Shown here piece by piece: positions 56,191 to 64,000 of a DNA stretch of 64,000 bases. The stretch spans positions 26,581,119 to 26,645,118 of the forward strand of contig JAKSZT010053883.1 of NCBI GenBank assembly GCA_026826555.1, written 5' to 3'. Every line of letters starts with the position of its first letter. Position 1 is the stretch's first letter. The position numbers were made by a program, and so were the translations under genes. The notes under the pieces were generated by a model. That model ran no database searches. It had not been told where the DNA came from and was given only the letters and a program-made list of their open reading frames with translations. This DNA comes from Tolypeutes matacus. Lineage: Eukaryota; Chordata; Mammalia; Cingulata; Chlamyphoridae.

Positions 56191-57852
56191 CAAAACTTAT
56201 GGAATACAGCGAAGGCAGTCTTGAGAGGGAAATTTATAGCCCTAAATGCCTGTATTAAAAAAGAAGAAAAAGCTAAGCTCAAAGATTTAACTGAACAACT
56301 AGAGAAACTAGAAAAAGAACAGCAAACCAATCCCAAAGCAAGCAGAAGGAAAGAAATTATAAAGATTAGAGCAGAAATAAATGAAATTGAGAACAGAAAA
56401 ACAATAGAGAAAATCAACAAAACAAAAAGCTGGTTCTTTGAGAAGATCAATAAAATTGACAAACTCCTAGCTAGACTAACAAAGAAAAAAATAGAGACGA
56501 TACATATAAAGAAAATGAGAAATGAAAGGGGCAAAGTTATGACTGACCCCACAGAAATAAAAGGATCACTAGAGAATAGTATAAGAAACTGTATGCCAAC
56601 AAATTAGACAACCTAGATTAAATGGACAAATGCCTAGAAATGCACAAACAACCTACACTGATTCTACAAGAAACAGAAGAACTTAACAAACCAATAACGT
56701 TTAAAGAGATTGACTCCATCGTGAAAAATCTCCCAACAAAGAAAAGCCCAGGACTAGATGGCTTCACAGGTGAATTCTACGAAGCATTTAGAAAAGAATT
56801 AACACCAATCTTGTTTAAACTCTTCCAAAAAAATTGAAGAGGAGGGAAAATTACCCAATACATTTTATGAAGCCAGCATGACCCTAATACCAAAGCCAGG
56901 TAAAGACTCTACAAGAAAAGAAAAGTACAGACCAATCTCTCTAATGAACAGAGATGCAAAAATTCTCAAGAAAATAGTTGTGAATCGAATCCAACAACAT
57001 ATCAAAAGACTTATACACACGACCAAGTGGGATTTATTCCTGGTATGCAAGACTGGTTCAACATAAGAAAATCAGTCAATGTAATACACCAAATTAACAA
57101 ATGGAAGGAAAAAAAAACACACATGATCATCTCAATTGATGCAGAAGAGGCATTGGACAAAATCTAGCATCTTTTCTTATAAAAACACTTCAAAAGATAG
57201 GAATAGAAGGATGGAGCTAATAAATGAGTTCAGCAAAGTGGATACAAGATCAACATGCAAAAATCAGGAATATTTTTTGTACACTATTGTATTGAACAAT
57301 CTGAGGAGGAAATCAGGAAAAAATTTCCATTTATAATAGCAACAAAAAGACTCAAATATCTATGAATTAATTTAACCAAAGAAGTACATGACCTATATGC
57401 AGAAAACTACAAAGCAATGCTAAAAGAAATCAATGAAGATCTAAACAAATGGAAAGGCATTCTGTGTTCATGGATTGGAAGACTAAATATTGTGAAGATG
57501 TCAATCCTACCCAAACTGATTTATAGACTCAACGCAATACCAATCAAAATTCTAACAGCCTACTTTAGAGAACTAGATAAAGCAATTACCAAATTCATTT
57601 GGAAGGGAAAGTGCACCTGAATAGCCAAAAACATTCTAAAAAAGAAGAGTAACATGGAAGGAATTTCACTGCCTGAACTTGAAACATATTACAAAGCTAC
57701 AGTGGTCAAAACAGCATAGTACTGGCATAAAGATAGACACATTGATCAGTGGAATAGAATTGAGAGTCCAGAAATAAATCCTCACCTCTACAGTCAATCG
57801 GTTTTTGACACACTTACCAAGTCCGTATTACTGGGACAAAACAGCCTCTTCA

Positions 57853-58043
57853 GGGAAGTGGCTGTGGCTCAATCAGTAGGGCTCCCGTTTACCATGTGGG
57901 AGGCCCCGGGTTCGGTTCCCGGGGCCTCCTGGTGAAGGTAAGCCCGCCCGCACGGCGTGGTTAGCTGACCCAGCGAGCATAAGCAGCAAGGGGGGTATAA
58001 ATGAATAAATAAATAAATAAAATCTTTAAAAAAAACAAAACAA
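57853..58043 (+). mobile_element. Long DAS SINE with target duplication
   Basis: GGGAAGTGGCTGTGGCTCAA, B-box GGTTCGGTTCC, GCACGGCGTGGTTAGCTGAC body and AATAAATAAATAAATAAAAT tail. The L1 text ACAGCCTCTTCA occurs directly before it (57841-57852) and again after it at 58047-58058. Confidence 0.94.
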
Positions 58044-59200
58044 AAAACAGCCTCTTCAACAAATGGTGCTGGGAGAACTGGATATCTATAACCAAAAGAT
58101 ATCCAGTTCTTACTCCCTATACAAAAATCAACTCAAAATGGTTCAAAGACCTAAATATAAAAGCCAGGATCATAAAACTACTAGAAGAAAATGTAGGGAA
58201 AGATCTTCCAGATCTTGTGGTAGGTGGTGGTTTCTTGGACTTTACACCCAAAGCTCATGCAACAAAAGAAAAAAATAGATAAATGGAACTTCCTCAAAAT
58301 TAAACACTTTTGCACCTTACAGGACTTTGTCAAAAAGGTGAAAAAGGCAACTGACTTAATGGGAGAAAATATTTGGAAATCATATGCCTGATAAGGGTTT
58401 AATATCCATAATATGTAAAGAGATGTTACAACTCAATAATAAAAAGACAAACTACCCAATTAAAAAATGGGCAAAAGACCTGAATAGACATTTCTCCAAA
58501 GAAGAAATATAAACAGCAAAAAACACATGAAAAAATGTTCAGCATCACTAATGATTAGGGAAATGCAAATCAAAATTACAATGAGATATCATTTCACACC
58601 TATCAGAACGGCCACTATTAAAAAGACAGAGAACTACAAGCGTTGGAGAGGATGTGGAGAGATAGGAACACTTCTTCACTGTGGGTGGGAATGCAAAATG
58701 GTACAGCCACTGGAGGATTGTTTGGCAGTTCCTAAAGAAGTTGAATATAGACTTGCCACATGACCCGGCAATACCACTACTGGGTATATACCCAGAAGAA
58801 CTGAGAGCAGTGACAAGAACAGACATCTGCACACCAATGTTCATAGCAACATTATTCACCATTGCCAAAAGTTGGAAAGAACACAGGTGTCCATCAAATA
58901 ATGCATAGATAAACAAACTGTGGTATATTCACACGATGGAATATTATGCAGCTGTAAGAAGAAATGAAGTCATAAAGCATATGACAACATGGATGAACCT
59001 GGAGGACATTATGTTGAGTCAAGCAAGCCAGACACAAAAGGACAAATACTGTATGACTGTGTTACTAGGAACTAAATATATTGTGTAGCATATTGTATGA
59101 TTCCATTTACATTAAATGTAAATGTAAATCAATTTATAAACATGAAAAAAAAAACTGATAGAATTGATCTGTGAATGTCATTGTTGAATAAATTATACCT

Positions 59201-59575
59201 GTGGTAGGCAGCCTCCAAAGTGGTCCCCAAGGACCCCCACCTGCTGGTATGCATGCCCTTGTGTCATCCCCTCCCACTCTGTATCAGACTGCTCTGTGTG
59301 CTGATAGATGACAGCAGAAGTGATGGTATGAGGTTAGGTCATAAAAGACATGGCAGTTCCATCTTTGTCTCTCTCTTGTCTTCTCTCTTTCTCTTGGATC
59401 ACTTGTTCCAGAAGAAGCCATGTCATGAGCATCCCTACAGAGAAATATATGTGGCAAGGAACTGAAGCATGTGAGTTAGCTTGGAAGCAGATCCTTGGGC
59501 CCCAGAGAAAGCTTTCAGATGTCCTTAGCCTCAGCCGACTGCTTGACCACAAACTCATGAGTGCTCCTCCATCAG
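59201..59575 (+). repeat. MLT1-type LTR
   Basis: TGTGGTAGGCAGCCTCCAAA, CACCTGCTGGTATGCATGCC, GAAGTGATGGTATGAGGTTA, TTGGATCACTTGTTCC, GAAGCCATGTCATGAGC and ACCACAAACTCATGAG follow the MLT1 order. The 3' end is lost. Confidence 0.82.
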
Positions 59576-60516
59576 GTTTTTTTGCAGGAAACAACACCCC
59601 ATTTTACCTTTGGAAAACAACCCTGTCCCCACTCTCATCACACATGGTAAGCGAGGGGCCATTCCCACTCCCATCTCCAGGCCTGGCCAATCAGAGATAC
59701 TCACATCAAGCAAAACCAGGTCAAGGAGACACACCCCTGGGGTTTGGGGAGCAGGGGCATGGGGGTGGTAAAAGCCTGCCTGAAGAGGAAGCCATCTCAG
59801 AAGAAGGCAGAGCTCAGACTTGAAGCAAAAGAGATTCCCAACGATGGTTTTGAGATCTTGGGTAGAGTTTGTGTCTGAACTTTTATCCCTCAATGGCTTA
59901 GTTACATGAGACGGTATATTCCCTTTTTGCCTGAGCCAGTTTTAATTGGGTTTTCCATTACTTGCGACTAAAAACATCTTGCCTGATCCAAAGTGTCAGG
60001 GCCAACCTTTCTGAGGAGAGGACATTTAGGCAGAGGCCTGTAGGCTGAGCATCAGTTGGTAGGTGAAGATTGGAAGAAAAGTGTTGCAGGCAGAGGGAAA
60101 AACAAACGCCAAGACCCCAGGAAAGGAAAGAGCGTGGCAGGTTTAAGGAGCTAAAGGGGGCCCAGGATGGTGGTGGCAGGGAGAATGAGGAAGAGATGGG
60201 CAGTGATGAGGATGGATGGGGTCCCTGATGGGGCCCATGATAGAGGGCCTTGCAGGCTTTGTTATGGATCTGGGACTTTATCCCAAGTGCCGAGGGAAGT
60301 CATGGATGGGCTTTAAATAAGGATTGACTTGAATTGTATTTTGACGTTATTTGCATTTTTATAAGAGCACTCTGGCTGAAGTGTGGGGATTGGATTGGCA
60401 GGAGGTAAGAATAGTGCAGGAGGATCATTTAGAAAATTATTGCAGACCTCCAGGCTAGAGGTGATGATGACTTGGACGGAGTGGGGCAGCAGACCTATAA
60501 AGATTAGATGGATTTT
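59576..60516. other. Non-coding with an old interspersed repeat
   Basis: No gene recognised at 59576-60000. From about 60010 a familiar old mammalian repeat begins (GGACATTTAGGCAGAGGCC, TAGAGGGCCTTGCAGGC, AGAGCACTCTGGCTGAAGTG) and continues past the MLT1 insertion to about 61165. Confidence 0.5.
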
Positions 60517-61004
60517 GTGCAGCTTGTCTCCAAAGATGGCCCCCAATGAACTATGTCTTATGTATTCCCATCCCATATGGAATCTGGGATGGCCCTGTGA
60601 CCTGCTTTAACTAACAGAATGCAGAGGAAGTGACACTGTGCCAGCTCTGGACCCAAGACTTAAGAAAGCCTGGTGGCTTCTGCCTTTCCTCTTTTGGGAG
60701 TCTTGAGCCTCCAGGTAAGAAGTCCAGCTTCTCTGCTGTGAGGAATGTGAAAGCCACATAGGGAGGTCCTGACATACAGAGAGGCCCAGCTGTTCTAGTG
60801 TCCCAGTTGAACTTCCAGATGACTCCAATCCCACCTGCTACCTGATTGCAAGTGCATCAGAGACCCCAAATGAGACCAGCAGAAAAACTGCCCAGCAAAG
60901 CATGGTCAGTCCACAGAATTGTGGGAGACAATAAAAATAGTAGTTGTTTATAGCCACTTGAGTTTTGGGGTGAGTTGTTTTGCAGCACTAGCTAACTGAA
61001 GCCA
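60517..61004 (+). repeat. MLT1-type LTR within an older repeat
   Basis: TGTCTCCAAAGATGGCCCCC, GGGATGGCCCTGTGACCTGC, CAGAATGCAGAGGAAGTGAC, TGACTCCAATCCCACC and GTTGTTTATAGCCACTTGAG are MLT1-like. The older repeat resumes at about 61005 (AGAGAACTATTCAAGGGGC, AGGAGTCAGGGGTGACACCA). Confidence 0.78.
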
Positions 61005-61299
61005 ATTAGAGAACTATTCAAGGGGCAGAAAGGGGGATAAGGGACTGGCAGGAAAAGGAGGAGTCAGGGGTGACACCAGATTTCTTGCTTGAGTGTGAGT
61101 GGGAAAAGGGGTGAGTGGGAGAGAGTAAGATGATGAGTGAAATTCTGGACATGGTGACGTTGAGGTGCCTGGGATCACCCGAGTAATACAGCTGTGTGAA
61201 GTGGCTTGCCTAAGTGTCCACAAAGGGCACTGATGACAAAAAACAAAAGCCCACCCAAGCCAGTGCAAACGAATGAGAGTAATAAAGGCAAGTAATAAA

Positions 61300-61500
61300 G
61301 TAATAAAGGCAAGGCAATCACGCATACCCCGTTCTAACCATTCTATAGGCATGACCTTGTTACCACGTCCACCACAGGAAGGAGGTGGTTTTATCATCCC
61401 CATTCTACAGATGAGAAAAGTGAGTCACAGAGAGGTTAAGTGGCTTTCCCTGGGTCACACCATTGAATAACTGGTGGAACTGGGATTCAAAGGCAGAAGT
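61300..61500 (-). repeat. MIR SINE
   Basis: TTTTATCATCCCCATTCTAC, AGATGAGAAAAGTGAGTCAC, AGAGAGGTTAAGTGGCTTTC and GGAACTGGGATTCAAAGGCA are a well-preserved reverse MIR. Confidence 0.88.
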
Positions 61501-61938
61501 CTAATGCCCAAGCCCATGCCACTGAGGACCCTGCTAGGCAGCCTCCATGCAGGGGGGCTACTGAACAGACTCTGGTTTCACAGATGCCACGCAGAGCCAT
61601 AAGACTCAGACATGGGGCAAACACCCTCTGGCTCTTTCTGGAGTGGATTCCACTGAGCCTGGCTCTGACCCCATTACCCAACCACAGTTTCTCTGTCTCT
61701 GATTGGTCAGTTAATTGGAGGCCTACACACGAGGTGCCCAAGTGTGGTCTAATCAGCAGTGGAGGAGGGAAACAGAGAGTCAGGAGGTTCAAGCATGGCT
61801 CCCTTGGTCCACGCATCTTTGGGGGTGGGTGAACACGGCTACTGCAGCAATTTAGAAAAAGGTCCAGCTTGGGTCAGGCTTGCATGACTCAGCAGCGCTT
61901 AGCACCTCAGCTCCTGCCTCATTGAAATCCCAGAGACT

Positions 61939-61985
61939 GGGGTAGGGGTGGGAGAGGGTGGGAGAGGGTAGGAGGGACGGGGTGG
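61939..61985 (+). repeat. G-rich tract with G-quadruplex pattern
   Basis: Runs of three or four G separated by one to five bases (GGGGTAGGGGTGGGAGAGGG and continuing), with at least seven G-runs in 47 bp. No gene is recognised beside it. Confidence 0.8.
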
Positions 61986-62224
61986 AATTCTCCTGCCCAC
62001 CACCTTACCTCTCTGACCCACTCCCTGTGCTTCCTCTCTCCCTAATCTTCTGTCCCCTGCTGGGTGTTCCTCAGCTGTGGGCCCCAAATCTCCACACGGG
62101 GCCTTCTCCCATCTGGCCCCTGTACACTGCTTCTGACACAGTTCTGGATTTCCAGCTCTGGCCCGGTGCACCCATGGCTCAGGGTGAAAATACTAATAGC
62201 GACCACTTAGAATAGCTCACGAAC

Positions 62225-62345
62225 CCCTTACACCAACCCTAGAAAGCAGGCACTTATTATGCCCACTTTACAGATGAATAAAGTGAGGCCCAGAGAAGAT
62301 AACTTTTCCAAGATCACACAGCTACTGAGGGATGCCAGAGGAAGT
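62225..62345 (-). repeat. MIR SINE fragment
   Basis: TTATTATGCCCACTTTACAG, ATGAATAAAGTGAGGCCCAG and AAGATCACACAGCTACTGAG are reverse MIR. Confidence 0.85.
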
Positions 62346-62514
62346 AAACTGAGGCCTGTAATGTATACTCCTGAAGTTTGTGTTCCCAAACCCTGGAAAC
62401 AGTGTAGCCATTCACCCCAGGCTGGTTTTGCCCCACCCTCTCTCCTTACCACAGTGGGGCTGGAGCTAGAGCCTGAGGCCTTCTTTCAAGCTTTGATCTT
62501 TTCCCTGCAGTGGA

Positions 62515-62672
62515 AAGTACGACTTCAACATCACCTGGGAATTTGTCAGAAATGCATATTCTTGGGCCCACTCCAGACCTACTGAATCAGAAACTCAAGA
62601 GCAGGGCCCAGCAAGCTGTGTTTTAACAAGTCTTCTAGGTGATTCTTATGCATGCCTAACTCTGAGAACCAC
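62515..62672 (+). repeat. MER5A-type DNA transposon (hAT-Charlie)
   Basis: CATCACCTGGGAATTTGTCA, GAAATGCATATTCTTGGGCC, CCAGACCTACTGAATCAGAA, GGGCCCAGCAAGCTGTGTTT and GAGAACCACTGG follow MER5A along most of its length. Non-autonomous, old. Confidence 0.85.
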
Positions 62673-63214
62673 TGGAAATTGCAGAAAAAAGCTGTAGTCA
62701 ACAGCCCTTTTCATAGTCCTCCCAGGTGGCTCAGAGGAGAGCAGCTGGAGAAAATGAAAATTTTCGGTCGAGTAAGGTTTTATTTTTGATACTGTTGTTT
62801 TTTCTCATGACGTTTGTCAGAAATGACTCAGGTCTTCCTGAAAGAAAGCGAAAGAAGGTATAAGAATTCCTTAATTGCCACACACTATTTTTTTCCCCTA
62901 CATTTATGTTCAGCCTAAAAGAGAGTGAAAATAAACACAAATAAATCCAAGCAACCAAATCCAGCATCTTAGCATCCTGTCTAGGGAAGAGTTGTGACTG
63001 TAGTCCTCCATTCAGTCAGCACACTTCAGCTTTGCCTCCTAGGTGCTCAGGCCTGGGCTGGATCCCAAGGGAAGCCTGGGCCTCTGCCCTGCCCCTGTGT
63101 CAGGGGACTCAGACACCAAACAAATAACAAGCATTCAGGGTTCCAAGGTTGGACCCCAAGGCTCTGCTACAACATGGCCCTGGGCCACACCATTTCAAGT
63201 GCTTCGCCAGTGTA
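62673..63214. other. Non-coding, no feature recognised
   Basis: No repeat or exon recognised with confidence. Open frames at 62731-62967 and 62994-63260 have no recognisable domain. Confidence 0.5.
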
Positions 63215-63355
63215 CATCCCTGAGTTTGAGTTCATGCTCTGCCACTTACCTGCTGTGTGACCTTGGACAAATCACTTGGCTTCTCTGGGCCTCAGATTCC
63301 TCCATTGTGAAGTGAGAATAATAAGTCTCACCTTGCAGGCTTGTTATGAGGATGG
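63215..63355 (+). repeat. MIR SINE
   Basis: TTTGAGTTCATGCTCTGCCA, CTGTGTGACCTTGGACAAAT, GGCCTCAGATTCCTCCATTG and GTCTCACCTTGCAGGCTTG are in MIR order. Confidence 0.88.
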
Positions 63356-63364
63356 AGAAAATGC

Positions 63365-63560
63365 ACCTAGCATGGTGCCACTTACTAACTATATGACCTT
63401 GGGCAAGTTCATTAGCCTCTCTGTGTTTCAGTTTCCTCCTCTGTAACATGGGGTTACTAACATTATGTACCTCATAGGGTTGTTGTGAGGTTAAAGGTTT
63501 TATATATATCTTACAACAGGGCTGCATAATAGTAAACACTCTAGCAGTGTTAGCTATTAC
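63365..63560 (+). repeat. MIR SINE
   Basis: TTACTAACTATATGACCTTG, GGCAAGTTCATTAGCCTCTC, GTTTCAGTTTCCTCCTCTG and ACCTCATAGGGTTGTTGTGA form a second MIR in tandem with the preceding one. Confidence 0.88.
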
Positions 63561-63660
63561 TATTACTAAGCTCATAGTAGTGCCTAGCTCATAATCGATG
63601 CTCAGTGAATGGTGGCTACTGTTAGTATTTTAGTACTTTCCATCCTTATACCACAGACAG

Positions 63661-63767
63661 CTTTTTTTTTTTTTTCCAGCGAGAAGGTGATTTATTGCGA
63701 GTGCACAAGCAAGGAACTGGGGGTATCATCCCAAAACTGGTCCAGAGTGAGAATGGGAGCTAGAGTT
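63661..63767 (-). mobile_element. 3' fragment of a processed transcript
   Basis: Poly-T (about 63662-63676), then on the minus strand a body ending TGCACTCGCAATAAATCACC before the A-tail; AATAAA lies at 63691-63696, 15 bp from the tail. The parent is not recognised. It directly abuts the 3' end of the L1 at 63768. Confidence 0.65.
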
Positions 63768-64000
63768 TGTTTTTTTTTTTTTTTGATCAAACAATATGTT
63801 ACACAATATATTTGGTTCATAGTAACGCATTCATACAGTATTTGTCCTTTTGTGTCTGGCTTGCTTGACTCAACATAATGTCCTCCAGGTTCATCCATGT
63901 TGTCATATGCTTTATGACTTCATTTCTTCTTACAGCTGCATAATATTCCATCGTGTGAATAGACCACAGTTTGTTTATCCATTCATCTGTTGATGGACAC
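63768..64000 (-). mobile_element. L1 3' end (continues beyond window)
   Basis: Poly-T, then GATCAAACAATATGTTACAC and TTGGTTCATAGTAACGCATT, antisense 3'UTR and ORF2 C-terminus (ACTCAACATAATGTCCTCCA). It lacks the 150-bp 3' extension found in the copies at 31661, 41401 and 46708. Confidence 0.93.

Larger units (their letters stand above)
54904..58980 (+). pseudogene. Older L1 ORF2 remnant with an RT-core deletion
   Basis: Endonuclease start at 54904 (ALTVISFNVNGLNSPIKRYR, CCLQETHLRPRG). Fragments then continue through [20 protein letters not shown] and KSPGLDGFTGEFYEAF. Near 57211 the sequence jumps from the KDRNR/KIGIE region to [10 protein letters not shown], removing roughly 100 codons including [11 protein letters not shown] and FADD. 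The C-terminal [18 protein letters not shown] motif (R for C at first position) and [14 protein letters not shown] follow. Three SINE insertions and many frameshifts. Confidence 0.9.
48954..59150 (+). mobile_element. Older L1 copy containing a second L1 and several SINEs
   Basis: 5'UTR 48954-49929, ORF1 in pieces from 49930 to about 54810, ORF2 54904-58980 and 3'UTR to 59150. AAAACTGACAGAACTG (48938-48953) and AAAACTGATAGAATTG (59151-59166) flank it with two mismatches. Inserted into it: L1 50136-53612, DAS SINEs at 53718, 55686 and 57853, a compound SINE at 55896 and a retrocopy at 54503. Confidence 0.9.
47700..59200 (+). repeat. Old L1M 3' end, host of the second nested tower
   Basis: Three pieces join in order: 47700-47952 (TGAATGTAGAAAACATAAAG, GAATGATTCCATTTTTATGA, AGTAGTTGCTTGGGGTGAGG), 48858-48953 (CTGAGGTGATGGAAATTTTC, GAGTGTGGGTGACACG) and 59151-59200 (TCTGTGAATGTCATTG, AATAAATTATACC). 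Together they read as one L1M 3'UTR, split first by an LTR and then by an L1. Confidence 0.7.

Noticed and set aside
59201..64000. First exon of AZIN2, which I recall as lying upstream of AK2 in human
   Set aside because: No recognisable coding sequence or CpG island is visible in this interval, and the first AZIN2 exon may be non-coding. Alignment to human would be needed.

Overview
The window looks like mammalian nuclear DNA from a xenarthran, most likely the nine-banded armadillo (Dasypus). About twenty insertions carry a tRNA-derived SINE head with an A-box-like TGGCTCAA and a B-box GGTTCGATTCC/GGTTCGGTTCC, often followed by an AATAAATAAATAAAATCTTT tail. This matches the armadillo DAS SINE family as I know it. 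The rest is mostly L1 in both orientations, old MIR/L2/MLT1/MER5A repeats and solo ERVL/MaLR-type LTRs. There are no bacterial-style genes, operons, CRISPR arrays or terminators.

The only host coding sequence I can support is the first coding exon of AK2 (mitochondrial adenylate kinase 2), minus strand, 15659-15757. It has the start codon, the complete P-loop and a canonical splice donor, and lies in a CpG island (about 15540-16110) with an inverted CCAAT box and GC boxes. Positions 1-15658 are therefore AK2 intron 1 (no second exon recognised) and positions above about 16 kb are upstream of this promoter. From memory, human AZIN2 lies some tens of kb upstream on the opposite strand; I see no AZIN2 exon here.

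Layout: 1-3.9 kb, 5' part of a minus-strand L1. 3.9-6.3 kb, MIR-rich intron. 6.3-13.4 kb, a dimeric SINE, a HAL1-like half-L1 split by a later L1, and more SINEs. 13.4-16.1 kb, intron 1 and the AK2 CpG island/exon. 16.1-28.7 kb, old L1M ends, MIR, MLT1 and two solo LTRs with perfect 5-bp target duplications. 28.7-45.6 kb, a nested tower: an old LTR-like repeat split by MLT1(+), split by an LTR(-), split by an L1(+), split by a full-length L1(-), split by two SINEs. 45.6-47.7 kb, remnants and a truncated L1. 47.7-59.2 kb, a second tower: an L1M end split by an LTR-in-LTR pair and by an L1 containing another L1 with an assembly gap. 59.2-64 kb, MLT1, MIR, MER5A, a short retrocopy and the 3' end of another L1.

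All long open frames other than the AK2 exon are L1 ORF1/ORF2 fragments or their antisense shadows. No intact L1 was found; the best copy (31661-38275) has at least one nonsense codon and a frameshift in ORF1 and three nonsense codons plus two SINEs in ORF2. I found no new molecular system. The most informative signals are the insertion stratigraphy, dimeric SINE forms, repeated insertion at the same L1 positions, and very short retro-insertions. Family names come from recognition by eye, and repeat ends without a quoted duplication are approximate.
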